A stretch of DNA of 64,000 nucleotides from Dyadobacter beijingensis DSM 21582 (GTDB lineage: Bacteria > Bacteroidota > Bacteroidia > Cytophagales > Spirosomataceae). The notes under the pieces are model-generated. The model had not been told where the DNA came from. It was given only the letters and a program-made list of their open reading frames with translations, and searched no databases. This document shows positions 48,073 through 56,443 of the stretch, one piece after another; position 1 is the stretch's first letter, and every line of letters begins with the position of its first letter. The position numbers and the translations under genes were made by a program. The DNA is taken from contig NZ_KB907789.1 in NCBI RefSeq assembly GCF_000382205.1, positions 868,001 through 932,000 on the forward strand. The letters run 5' to 3'.

Positions 48073-48103
48073 AAAGCGTGGCGAACTCTGCCACGCTTTT
48101 TTT
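48073..48103 (+). terminator. Intrinsic terminator after the ECF sigma gene
   Basis: A 10-bp stem (aaagcgtggc/gccacgcttt) with a 7-nt loop, followed by more T. It lies just upstream of the rarA start. Confidence 0.85.
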
Positions 48104-48151
48104 GTGTTAAATTTACCTTACATTAACAAGCTAAATTCCGACACTTCACCC

Positions 48152-49423
48152 ATGACCATGATCACCACGCCCCTCGCCGAACGCCTCCGCCCGCGGACGC
48201 TCGACGATTTTGTGGGGCAGGAAAAACTACTCGGCCCGAAAGGCCCTTTGCGACGCGCTATTTTACAGAATGCGATCCCTTCGATGATCTTCTGGGGACC
48301 ACCCGGTGTAGGAAAAACGACCCTTGCATTGCTGATTGCAGAAACTACCAAACGGCAATTTTATAACCTGAGCGCCATCAGCTCGGGCGTGAAGGACCTC
48401 CGCGAAGTACTGGCGCGTCCGTCCGGCCTGTTTCCGGCAATCTTGTTTATCGATGAGATCCACCGCTACAACAAAAGCCAGCAGGACGCCCTGCTGGGAG
48501 CCGTAGAAAAGGGGCAGGTCACATTGATCGGCGCTACAACCGAAAATCCGTCGTTCGAGATCAACTCCGCATTGCTATCCCGCTGCCAGGTATACATTCT
48601 CGAAGCATTCGGCGAGAAGGAACTCAAAGACCTCATTGCCCGCGCCCTCGAAAAAGACCAGTGGCTGAAAGAGAAGCATGTCAGGTTCAAATCCTACGAT
48701 GCGCTGATGCGGCTATCGGGCGGGGACGGGCGAAAGCTGCTCAACCTGCTCGAACTCGTCGTAATGGGCAAAGGCGAAGCCAAAAAAATCGAAATCACCG
48801 ATGAATGGGTAACCGAAGTAGCGCAACAGAACATCGCGCGTTACGACAAGTCGGGCGAGCAGCATTACGACATTATCTCGGCGTTCATCAAGTCGCTCCG
48901 CGGCAGTGATCCGAATGGGGCGATTTACTGGATGGCGCGCATGATCGTGGCCGGCGAGGACCCAGCCTTCATTGCCCGGCGGATGCTCATTATGGCTTCG
49001 GAAGACATCGGGAATGCCAACCCGACGGCGATGATCATGGCCAATGCCTGTATGCAGGCCGTGAATGCAGTGGGTTACCCCGAATGCCGCATTATCCTGT
49101 CGCAGACGGCGGTGTACCTGGCCACTTCCCCGAAAAGCAATGCCAGCTACATGGCCATCGGCGAGGCGATCGAAGCCGCTACGCGTACGGCGCACCTGCC
49201 CGTGCCCCTGCACCTGCGTAATGCGCCTACGAAGCTGATGAAGCAGATCGGATATGGAAAAAATTACAAGTATTCACACGATTTCGAGGGAAATTTCGCG
49301 AAGCAGGATTTCCTGCCCGACGAGCTGAAAGGCACCAAATTCTTCGAGCCGGGACGCAATGCCCGCGAGGAAGAGATCCGGAAGAAGCTGCAAAACTGGT
49401 GGGGGGATTGGTATAATTACTGA
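48152..49423 (+). CDS. rarA: Replication-associated recombination protein A
   Basis: A 423-residue AAA+ ATPase (MgsA/RarA) that acts at stalled replication forks. It begins PLAERLRPRTLDDFVGQEKLLG, with Walker A FWGPPGVGKTTLAL, Walker B ILFIDEIHR, sensor GATTENPSFEIN, and the C-terminal RarA tetramerisation region ending KYSHDFEGNF. I used the ATG at 48152; the upstream in-frame start at 48065 would begin inside the terminator. Confidence 0.95.
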   Translation: MTMITTPLAERLRPRTLDDFVGQEKLLGPKGPLRRAILQNAIPSMIFWGPPGVGKTTLALLIAETTKRQFYNLSAISSGVKDLREVLARPSGLFPAILFIDEIHRYNKSQQDALLGAVEKGQVTLIGATTENPSFEINSALLSRCQVYILEAFGEKELKDLIARALEKDQWLKEKHVRFKSYDALMRLSGGDGRKLLNLLELVVMGKGEAKKIEITDEWVTEVAQQNIARYDKSGEQHYDIISAFIKSLRGSDPNGAIYWMARMIVAGEDPAFIARRMLIMASEDIGNANPTAMIMANACMQAVNAVGYPECRIILSQTAVYLATSPKSNASYMAIGEAIEAATRTAHLPVPLHLRNAPTKLMKQIGYGKNYKYSHDFEGNFAKQDFLPDELKGTKFFEPGRNAREEEIRKKLQNWWGDWYNY

Positions 49424-49650
49424 CCGTCGCTGTGCCTGCGCTTTTCCTCGAACTTTTCGAAAGAGAGGTCCCGCGGGGATACACCGGGGCCAGGCACGTC
49501 CGGCTTTTTCAGATCTTTTTTCAACTTCCCGGCAAGCTTGCGGAGGTTTTCTTCGGTTTCCATCCGCTTTACATAATCGGCCAATGACTCCTGCCCCGGC
49601 CTGCCGGCGGTATTTTCGGAATCAATCGGATCGGTGTGTTGTGCTTTCAT
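49417..49650 (-). CDS. Small hydrophilic protein, function unknown
   Basis: A 77-residue, highly charged protein with no signal peptide or membrane segment. It starts MKAQHTDPIDSENT, has a helical YVKRMETEENLRKLAGKLKK centre and a Pro/Gly-rich tail (DVPGPGVSPRDLSFEKF). Its end overlaps the rarA stop codon region by seven bases, tail to tail. Its composition looks protein-like rather than random, but I recognise no family. A longer reading up to 49737 has no support. Confidence 0.5.
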   Translation of the reverse strand: MKAQHTDPIDSENTAGRPGQESLADYVKRMETEENLRKLAGKLKKDLKKPDVPGPGVSPRDLSFEKFEEKRRHSDGQ

Positions 49651-49781
49651 GGTTGTGTCAAAATGAACTATAATGGCAGATGTACAGAATAACTGTACAA
49701 TAAAATACAAAGGAGCAAACTTTCCCGAACATTGCAAGGGGCCCCACGTAAAATGTCCTGAATACGATTAAATTGCTAAAA

Positions 49782-50345
49782 ATGAAGAACCAGCCCCATA
49801 TGATTCCTGAAAGCATCCCTCTCATCGAAAGACAGCTGCTGATCAACCAATGCAGAATTCTTGCCGTTATTGGCGACGAAAAGGAGCGCGAACTCCAAGA
49901 AAAGCGCATCGAAATTCTTGAAAAGGGCTATACCGGCCTGTATCCCAAGGTGTTCAACAACCTTTACGAAGAGGTCCCGCTGAGCGTGTACAGCGAAATC
50001 TCCGACATTATGAAAATGTACAGCCGCATCAACGACTCCATACGCTTGCTTCCCGAGGATGATAAGGGCCTCCTCGACCTCGCGTCACTGGAATTCGAAG
50101 GGTTCGATCAGGACAGCGGGATGCACTACTATATGATGTCGTATCTGGTTGACCGAATGGATGAACACGGTGAATATAAAGGCCGTGAATTGAAATCGCA
50201 CAAAAGCAATTCCTTGTTAAAATACAATCGAATGCTTTCGGTGTATTTTGAATATGAAAAGTTAAAAAAGGAGCAGTATACCTCCGAAGATCTGCAAAAG
50301 TTCATCGACCAGGTATTATCGTTATCGCTTGATACTCAGCAGTGA
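49782..50345 (+). CDS. YfbU-family protein
   Basis: A 187-residue protein matching the E. coli YfbU pattern: IERQLLINQCRILAVIGDE, then RIEILEKGYTGLYP, SEISDIMKMYSRINDSI, LEFEGFDQDSGMHYY, and a late YNRMLSVYFEYEK. YfbU is a helical cytosolic family of unclear function. The ATG at 49782 is preferred over an in-frame TTG nine bases upstream. It is followed after about 100 bases by a candidate small RNA on the same strand. Confidence 0.8.
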   Translation: MKNQPHMIPESIPLIERQLLINQCRILAVIGDEKERELQEKRIEILEKGYTGLYPKVFNNLYEEVPLSVYSEISDIMKMYSRINDSIRLLPEDDKGLLDLASLEFEGFDQDSGMHYYMMSYLVDRMDEHGEYKGRELKSHKSNSLLKYNRMLSVYFEYEKLKKEQYTSEDLQKFIDQVLSLSLDTQQ

Positions 50346-50443
50346 GCCAGTTTGAGTTACCGAATAGTAAATACTAGTTACCCGACGGCTACAAAAAATA
50401 TTATTTCGTAAACAAAAAACAATGTTTTGAATAAAGAAATCAT

Positions 50444-50533
50444 TAAGTTTGTAGCGAGAACCCGTAAAAGGGTTTTCAATAACGTTGAGTAAAATCAAAC
50501 ATCCCGGTTACTTTGTAACTGGGATGTTTTTTT
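50444..50533 (+). ncRNA. Candidate small RNA with its own promoter and terminator
   Basis: A -7 element TAAGTTTG (50444-50451) matches TAnnTTTG exactly, and no gene begins after it. Transcription would start near 50456. A first hairpin is aaccc/gggtt (50459-50474, loop gtaaaa). The linker contains aacgttgagtaaa (50481-50493). A strong terminator follows (aaacatcccggttac/gtaactgggatgttt, 50497-50529, one G-U pair) with a run of T. The product would be about 75-80 nt. It could instead be a very short peptide gene: a weak TTG-initiated frame of about 20 codons crosses the promoter. Family not recognised. Confidence 0.55.
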
Positions 50534-50553
50534 ATACCCTATTAATGAAAAGC

Positions 50554-50748
50554 TTAGTGTAACTGTATTTTGCGAAGACGATTGGCATTTCGTTTAATGA
50601 ACAAACGATCGCCGACCGAGTACCGGTGGTAGGAACCTCTTTTTTTAAGGTCGATGACAAGCCAAAACCCGCCGAGTGCCGCGCCGAAGAGGACGATCGT
50701 CACGAGGACGGGAGCAAGGTCGAAGATATTCTGAAGTAGCTGTACCAT
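50554..50748 (-). CDS. Small single-span membrane protein, function unknown
   Basis: A 64-residue protein: a hydrophobic helix at about residues 10-35 (LAPVLVTIVLFGAALGGFWL), then a basic C-terminal tail with SVGDRLFIKRNANRLRKIQ. This is a common architecture of Bacteroidota micro-proteins, with no family assignment. The next gene upstream on this strand (50821) is also a membrane-anchored protein, so they may share a transcript. Confidence 0.55.
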   Translation of the reverse strand: MVQLLQNIFDLAPVLVTIVLFGAALGGFWLVIDLKKRGSYHRYSVGDRLFIKRNANRLRKIQLH

Positions 50749-50820
50749 GGTTTCTTGTTAGTCAGGTTTCGATTATTATCATAAATAATCGTACCAGCAT
50801 CGCCTCACCAAACAACACTT

Positions 50821-51318
50821 CTACAATTTCACACTCAGCACTTTCACGTCGCAGCCTACCACCGAACCGTTCACGTAGCCCACGCTCAATCCCGATATTT
50901 TAGTGGATTTGCCTGCCGGCAGAGGCGTTTTCACGGTCACGATCTTGGAAGTGACAACGGCCTGCACGTCGTTGAGGTATTTGAATTCCACCTCCGCGCT
51001 TTTGACCGGCGTGGCCGAAGCGTTTTCGATGAGCATATTGTGAACGGCGATCCCCCCTACCGGGTGCCATTCGTTTTTGGCGACACGGATTTTCCCCAGC
51101 GTCGCCTCCTGCATTTGCTGCGTACCCGCCGGCAGCGAGTCGACCGTCGTGACGATCGGCGACCGGGCCTGCTCAATACGCGCTTTCAGAAAGTCGAATT
51201 GGTTATAGTAATAAAGAATGTAAATGAAAATGCCCACCGGAATAATGGCGCTGGCCCATTTCAATACCGGGATGAAGGTCTTTTTAAACTTGCTCTTTTT
51301 ACTTTTTCTGCCTGGCAT
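50821..51318 (-). CDS. Membrane-anchored protein with FxLYD-like periplasmic domain
   Basis: A 165-residue protein with a Lys/Arg-rich cytosolic start (PGRKSKKSKFKK), one transmembrane helix (about 20-38), and a beta-rich periplasmic part. In that part VHNMLIENASATPVKSAEVEFKYLNDVQAVV and PAGKSTKISGLSVG resemble FxLYD/late-embryogenesis-type Ig-like folds. The function is unknown. The ATG at 51318 gives a typical signal-anchor start; an upstream extension to 51360 adds 14 residues. Confidence 0.65.
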   Translation of the reverse strand: MPGRKSKKSKFKKTFIPVLKWASAIIPVGIFIYILYYYNQFDFLKARIEQARSPIVTTVDSLPAGTQQMQEATLGKIRVAKNEWHPVGGIAVHNMLIENASATPVKSAEVEFKYLNDVQAVVTSKIVTVKTPLPAGKSTKISGLSVGYVNGSVVGCDVKVLSVKL

Positions 51319-51419
51319 AACAAAACAACGTTGGTAAATCGGGGATGCACTAAAATTCAAATATACCGCTCCGCTCCTTCAAAAAAAGTAGCAGAGAACT
51401 TTTTTACAACCTGCTGTAC

Positions 51420-51454
51420 AAAAAACAAACCGCTGACTTGCGGCCAGCGGTTTG
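51420..51454 (-). terminator. Intrinsic terminator of the T9SS cargo gene
   Basis: On the minus strand CAAACCGCTG/CAGCGGTTTG with a 9-nt loop is followed by TTTTTTG. It lies 25 bases past the stop of the 663-residue secreted protein. Confidence 0.85.
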
Positions 51455-51478
51455 CTTGTGTATCGTGTGGACAGGACC

Positions 51479-53470
51479 CTACTGTCTTACAAATCGTTGC
51501 GAAGTGACAGTGCCATCGGTATGCGTTACCTGGATCACGTACGCGCCTGCTGCGAGGTTGCGTGCGCTGATGCCCGAAAGCAATGCATTGGAAGCTTCAA
51601 ACACCACTTTGCCCGCGGCGCTCACGACTTTCACGGCTTTTACTTTGCTCCAATCGCCGACGTTCACCGTCAGTTTTTCAGAAGCGCCAACCGGGTTTGG
51701 ATAAACCAGCGAGCTGCCTTTGAAGTTCAGGTTTTCGATGCGGCTGTAAGAGAATGTTTCGTCGAGGTCAACCATTTTCAAGCGGTAGAGATTTTCACCA
51801 TTCAACGGCGCGGCATCCACAAAAGAATAGTACTGCATCACGCGGCTCTCCTTGTGCGACGCCAGCGAACCGATTTTTGTCCAGTTTTTACCATTCTGGC
51901 TGCGCTCGATGTCGAAACGGTCACTGTTTGTTTCCTCAGCGGTAGACCACGACAATGCGGCTGTTTTGCCTTCGGCCATTGCCTTAAAGCTCACAAGCGT
52001 AACAGGAAGCGCGTTTTCGATCACGAGCGTAAATGGCGCTATGGCAGTCTGTCCGAATGCGTTGGTTGCCTGTACGTCGAAAGTATAGGTACCGTTCTGG
52101 CCCGTAGCTGGTGTTCCTGAGAACGTGCCGTTGGGATTCAGGGTGATGGAGCTTGGTAATGTGCCTGCCAATGTGCGGCCGCCTGGCGCAGACACCTGGT
52201 ACAATGCATAAGTATAGTCACCTGGCACACCGCATTGGATGCTGAAACTGCCTGTACCGCCTGTCTGTGCACCGAAAAGGTTAGAGCTGATCGCATCGCC
52301 CACACGGCCTGGCGTTACCGTTCCGCCCGTAAATGCCACCGGCGGACGTGTACCAATTTCGTGGATACGGATACCGGTAAACAGGTTCGCATTCAAAATG
52401 GTCGCCGATCTTACTACAATGCGGTCGAACTGGCCTGCGCCGCCGGGTACGAATTTGATTTTGGCAAGGCCGTTATCTCCGAACAATGTCAGCAGATCGA
52501 GGCTCAAAAGCAGGTTTCTAACAGACTGGGGTGAACCTACGGCAGTCGTTCCGGAATAGGCCTGGATCGTTACGTTGTCCAGCACGGCAAGATTGGCGAG
52601 TGCGGCAGGTTTCGAAACGATGGCGAAAACTTCGTTGGTTGCCGGTGCCGGCTTGTCCAGATAGATGGTTTGTGAAACCGTCGACGCAGCAGTGATCGCG
52701 CCATTTTGCAACAGCGAGAAATTATCCGCATTCACATTGCCGTCGATCGCCTTGTTAGGCTCCTGCAACGATTGTGAAAGGTTCACCGAAATACCGGTTG
52801 CATCCGGGCTCACGCCGGTAAATGCCAATGTGGGAGCTTGGCATGGCGTAAATACCTGATTTTCGAAGTTGGCAGCGTGTTCCACCCCAAAAGTAATGCT
52901 TCCGATAGAGGCTCCCAGCGGCGTTTTACTGTAATCCAGTTTAACTGTGATTTGCGAATACGCAGTGGTAGGTTTTACGGCGATATAAAGGTTGCCCGCA
53001 CCGTCACGTACGAGTTGACTGGTAGTTACACCGCCATTTGAAGTTACTGCGATGGTACTATTCTGGAAAAGTCCCAGGAGTTGCAGCAGGTCGTTCAAAT
53101 TCAGAACAATACCCGTTGACGTAATTTCCGTAATGCGAACATAAGTCGTTTTGCCGGCTGGAATGGTGGCGCTCATGTTCATTGTCAATGCCGCGTCACT
53201 GGCTATGCTAACTGTTCCGAGTCCGAGATTAACCGTCAGACCCGATGCCGTAATCGTTGCAAAAGTGTTGTTTGGCGCACCTACCGCATTGTCTTTGCCG
53301 GTTACCGAAGCGGGGGCAAGTGCTTCCGAATTCACGGTAGTTGTAGTGGTTGCTACATAGGTTTGGGCCTGCGCATTAAATGCAAAGGCAGAAAGCAGCG
53401 CGGCGGACACAAAACCGCCGAACTTACGGCAAACCACTTTTTTTGTCAAATAGCCGATAGAACTTTTCAT
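51479..53470 (-). CDS. Large secreted protein with T9SS type A sorting domain
   Basis: A 663-residue protein. A signal peptide ends FAFNAQAQ at about residue 36. A repetitive beta-rich middle carries Thr/Ala/Val patterns and a putative Ig-like repeat (GTFSGTPATGQNGTYTFDVQATNAFG over two segments). Near 520 an FN3-like stretch WSTAEETNSDRFDIERSQNG appears. The C-terminal about 75 residues are the sorting domain, starting VYPNPVGASEKL and ending RFVRQ. It would be exported by type IX secretion and attached to the cell surface. The ATG at 53470 was chosen because it opens the signal sequence. Confidence 0.85.
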   Translation of the reverse strand: MKSSIGYLTKKVVCRKFGGFVSAALLSAFAFNAQAQTYVATTTTTVNSEALAPASVTGKDNAVGAPNNTFATITASGLTVNLGLGTVSIASDAALTMNMSATIPAGKTTYVRITEITSTGIVLNLNDLLQLLGLFQNSTIAVTSNGGVTTSQLVRDGAGNLYIAVKPTTAYSQITVKLDYSKTPLGASIGSITFGVEHAANFENQVFTPCQAPTLAFTGVSPDATGISVNLSQSLQEPNKAIDGNVNADNFSLLQNGAITAASTVSQTIYLDKPAPATNEVFAIVSKPAALANLAVLDNVTIQAYSGTTAVGSPQSVRNLLLSLDLLTLFGDNGLAKIKFVPGGAGQFDRIVVRSATILNANLFTGIRIHEIGTRPPVAFTGGTVTPGRVGDAISSNLFGAQTGGTGSFSIQCGVPGDYTYALYQVSAPGGRTLAGTLPSSITLNPNGTFSGTPATGQNGTYTFDVQATNAFGQTAIAPFTLVIENALPVTLVSFKAMAEGKTAALSWSTAEETNSDRFDIERSQNGKNWTKIGSLASHKESRVMQYYSFVDAAPLNGENLYRLKMVDLDETFSYSRIENLNFKGSSLVYPNPVGASEKLTVNVGDWSKVKAVKVVSAAGKVVFEASNALLSGISARNLAAGAYVIQVTHTDGTVTSQRFVRQ

Positions 53471-54153
53471 AGTGATAGAAATTTTAGAATAGAAATAAAC
53501 CGTTATGTGGAATAAAGGAACATAAATACAAGACAATCAAGCCGTTAGAGCAGATCAATTCCATCTCCCGGTGTGTCCGGCAGTATGCAGAATCCTGATG
53601 TGGTGCCCATTAAACGCGTCCGCTCGTGTATATACGCTGCCGCGATCAATGTCCTTTCTCGTGAAGGTGTCGTCTAACGAAAAACCGGATGACCGGTTAA
53701 GAGAGATGAGTAAATGTCATGCGTAATCCTACTGTTTCAATTGGTTTATAGTTGATGACTTTAAGAAAGTGGGTTGAAATGTAAGCACGTCAACTTAGTT
53801 ATACTATATTACTCAAACTAGATAGTACTTATTTGCAAATGTATCTATAAATGGATCAAAATAAACCCCTATATTTTTACTATGATTCCACCCCCCAAAA
53901 ATTAGGGTATTCAAATTAATTTTATCCACGTAATAATTGTAAATTGACACGATAGAAATACCGGAAAATAATTGCTGGCACGCGTTTAGTGGTTACATTC
54001 GCCTCAATTTGAGTATTTATCGTATTGCGACTAGTTCTTTGTAGAGAGCAGTGACCGCTTCCCGTTCCAACACGGTATTCTATAATAGGCCAAATGACGT
54101 AATTGTACAAAATATGGAAGTAGAACTAGGTCGTGCAATTTAAAAGTTATTCT
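53471..54153. other. 683-bp AT-rich intergenic region
   Basis: No convincing gene on either strand; stop codons are frequent in all frames. It must hold the promoters of two divergent genes (the T9SS cargo to the left and the response regulator to the right). A 6-bp hairpin aaccgg/ccggtt lies at 53683-53698, followed on the plus strand by gatgagtaaa (about 53705-53714), which resembles the gttgagtaaa of the candidate small RNA at 50.4 kb. I see nothing else definable. Confidence 0.6.
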
Positions 54154-54792
54154 ATGAATATAGTTTTAGTAGACGAACATCTCCTGCTAGCCGACGCCCT
54201 GCAAAACCTGTTATTGCTTTTGCCGGAAGTCAAAGAAGTGGATACTTATACGGATGGTAAAGAATTCCTGAATGTACGCAGCACCGCGCCGCCCGACATA
54301 CTCGTCATGGATCTGGCATTGAACGGGCTCAACGGCCTGGAACTGCTCGACATCTGCCGTTCTACCCTGCCCAGGGACATGAAGGTGATCGTGCTGTCGA
54401 ATATAACAGACGTGCAGACGATCAAACACACCATCCGTCGCGGCGCAAACTCCTTCCTGTCCAAGTCCACCTTGTTCGATGAGTTCAAGGAATCGATCTT
54501 TCAGGTTAGGTCGGGAAAGCAGTATATCGGCAAAGATATCCGCGACAGCCTGATCAACAGCGTATTTACAGAAGAAGAAGTAGTCATGCACCTCTCACCG
54601 CGCGAAAAAGAAGTGCTCCAAAAGGTGTGCGGGGGAAATACGATCAAGGAGATTGCTTACGAGCTGAAACTGAGCGCACACACCGTACAATACTATCATC
54701 GCAGCGTGATGGACAAACTAAAAGTACGCCGCACCACCGACCTCATTGTGTACGCCATGCAGCACGGCCTTTACATTCCGGAGGCCAGGTGA
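54154..54792 (+). CDS. NarL/LuxR-type response regulator
   Basis: A 212-residue regulator. The receiver domain begins VLVDEHLLLADAL, with VMDLALNG carrying the phospho-acceptor Asp near residue 53 and FLSKST giving the conserved Lys. The C-terminal LuxR-type HTH starts LSPREKEVLQKVCGG and continues IKEIAYELKLSAHTVQYYHRSVMDKL. No kinase adjoins; a partner could be encoded anywhere. The ATG at 54154 is preferred over an in-frame GTG 21 bases upstream. Confidence 0.9.
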   Translation: MNIVLVDEHLLLADALQNLLLLLPEVKEVDTYTDGKEFLNVRSTAPPDILVMDLALNGLNGLELLDICRSTLPRDMKVIVLSNITDVQTIKHTIRRGANSFLSKSTLFDEFKESIFQVRSGKQYIGKDIRDSLINSVFTEEEVVMHLSPREKEVLQKVCGGNTIKEIAYELKLSAHTVQYYHRSVMDKLKVRRTTDLIVYAMQHGLYIPEAR

Positions 54793-54819
54793 CGATCTAC
54801 CCGGCCTCCGGTTTGCATA

Positions 54820-55872
54820 TTATGATTTTTTTGAAAGCGGCCCGTAAAAGTCGGGAAGAGGATTCAGCGCCGTGTTTTTGCGCTGATGCCAGTAAGGGTA
54901 AACCGGCGATTTCTCGCTCGCTTCGTCGAGGCGTTTTACCTGCTCTAGCGTAAGGTTCCAGCCTACGGCGCCCAGGTTTTGCTTCAATTGCTCTTCGTTC
55001 CGCGCACCTATTACGATATTGCTTACTGTGGGCCGCTGCAGAAGCCAGTTCAGCGCCACTTGTGCCACGGTCTTGCCCGTTTCGGCCGCTACCTGGTCGA
55101 GCACGTCGATCAGGTTGAAGAAAAACTCTTCCGGGATCGCGGGCCCTTCACCGCCTCCCTGCGCAATGCGGCTATCCGGCGGAAGCGGCTGGTTGCGTCG
55201 GTACTTACCACCGAGGCGACCGGCAGAAAGCGGGCTCCACACGATCGTCCCCACCTTCTGGTCCAGCCCGAGCGGCATCAGTTCCCATTCCAGCTCGCGG
55301 CTAAGCAGCGAGTAATGCGCCTGATGCGCAATGTATCTGGCCCATCCGTACCGCTCCGACACCGAGAGCGATTTCATCAGATGCCAGCCCGAAAAGTTGG
55401 AGCAGGCGATGTAACGCACTTTTCCGTCGCGGATCAGGTCGTTCAATGCACTGAGCGTTTCCTCTACCGGCGTGGTCCCGTCGAAGCCGTGCATATGGTA
55501 AATGTCGATGTAGTCGGTTTGCAGGCGACGCAGACTGTCCTCACAAGCTTTGATCAGGTGAAAACGGCCCGAACCCGATTGGTTGGGCTTATCGCCCATT
55601 CTGAACGTAGCTTTGGTGGAAAGAATGATCCTGTCGCGCAGCCCGATCACCGCTTTGCCGAGAATTTCCTCGGACAAGCCCTGCGAATATACATTGGCGG
55701 TATCGAAGAAATTGAGTCCCGCATCCATGCACAGCCCGACAAGCGTTTTGGCCTCGTCGACCTGGGTGTTGCCCCACGCTTTGAAGAAATCGCCCGTACC
55801 GCCGAAGGTGCCGGTACCGAAGCTAAGCACAGGGACTTTCAGGCCCGATCCCCCGAGTTGTCTGTATTCCAT
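54820..55872 (-). CDS. Aldo/keto reductase
   Basis: A 350-residue NADPH-dependent AKR. The catalytic tetrad is present: NFFDTANVYSQG (Asp, Tyr), ILSTKATF (Lys) and YHMHGFD (His). The start MEYRQLGGSGLKVPVLSFGTGTFG is standard. The substrate is unknown. The ATG at 55872 fits the family. The 571-bp upstream region carries two minus-strand terminator-like hairpins, which could be part of its control. Confidence 0.9.
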   Translation of the reverse strand: MEYRQLGGSGLKVPVLSFGTGTFGGTGDFFKAWGNTQVDEAKTLVGLCMDAGLNFFDTANVYSQGLSEEILGKAVIGLRDRIILSTKATFRMGDKPNQSGSGRFHLIKACEDSLRRLQTDYIDIYHMHGFDGTTPVEETLSALNDLIRDGKVRYIACSNFSGWHLMKSLSVSERYGWARYIAHQAHYSLLSRELEWELMPLGLDQKVGTIVWSPLSAGRLGGKYRRNQPLPPDSRIAQGGGEGPAIPEEFFFNLIDVLDQVAAETGKTVAQVALNWLLQRPTVSNIVIGARNEEQLKQNLGAVGWNLTLEQVKRLDEASEKSPVYPYWHQRKNTALNPLPDFYGPLSKKS

Positions 55873-56000
55873 TTGAACAGCCTGTTTAAAATGAGTAAAA
55901 AAAGACGCGCCCGCCGAAAGCGACCGTCCGAACAAGCCGAATTAAGGATAAAATTCACAAACATCAAACCTGGAAATGCGCCCCGTTTCGTGGAGGTAAA

Positions 56001-56027
56001 CAAAAAAAGGCCGGATAGCTCCGGCCT
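56001..56027 (-). terminator. Minus-strand terminator-like hairpin upstream of the AKR gene
   Basis: AGGCCGGA/TCCGGCCT with a 4-nt loop, followed on the minus strand by seven U. No minus-strand gene of normal size ends just before it, so it may act as an attenuator or end a small RNA. Confidence 0.7.
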
Positions 56028-56148
56028 CCTGCCCCGATCACCTGGCCGGGAATCCGCCAGTTATCCGCTGGCCGGCTTTCAGGGACATTCGTTTAGTCAG
56101 GTTAATTATGCATTGGAAAAAAAGTCAGCGGCAATTTGTGTTCCTCTC

Positions 56149-56184
56149 TAAAAAAATATCTTCCCTGAAATTCAGGGAAGATAT
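56149..56184 (-). terminator. Second minus-strand terminator-like hairpin, orphan
   Basis: A 12-bp perfect stem (atatcttccctg/cagggaagatat) with a 5-nt loop, followed on the minus strand by seven U. The sequence aacgttgagtaaa (minus, 56205-56193) precedes it by nine bases, an element shared with the small-RNA candidate at 50.4 kb. Confidence 0.7.
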
Positions 56185-56443
56185 CTGTATTATTTACTCA
56201 ACGTTCCTCTATTATTTCCCCCTGGCCTTCCAACATCGAGCGATGACTGGCAATCGGCCTCAGATCCACAATCATGAACAAATATCATTGACGAGGCTGT
56301 ATCAAAGGAAATCCGTTGAACTAATGGTGAATGTGGCTGAACCTTCGGGAAAAATGGGGCCTAATGATGCCGGAATTAGCAATCTTATTATCTTTAAAAG
56401 ATATTTTATAGCTATTTGAATTTCCTGACTTAATAACCTAACC

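Larger units (their letters stand above)
55873..56443. other. 571-bp intergenic region with two minus-strand hairpins
   Basis: No confident gene. It separates the divergent AKR and gluconate-dehydrogenase-subunit-3 genes. It holds two minus-strand hairpin/U-tract elements (56001-56027 and 56149-56184) and two tiny minus-strand reading frames, each ending shortly before one of the hairpins (56038-56088, 16 codons; 56198-56275, 25 codons). Confidence 0.6.

Noticed and set aside
54778..54811. ccggaggcc/ggcctccgg hairpin at the end of the response regulator gene as a terminator
   Set aside because: The stem encloses the stop codon and is not followed by a U-tract on either strand; too weak to list.
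54979..56151. A 390-codon plus-strand frame over the aldo-keto reductase
   Set aside because: Antisense to the reductase, whose catalytic tetrad is intact; the extension into the intergenic part has no protein-like features.
56108..56419. A 103-codon plus-strand frame in the intergenic region
   Set aside because: It crosses a terminator hairpin, has no recognisable motif, and its composition looks random.
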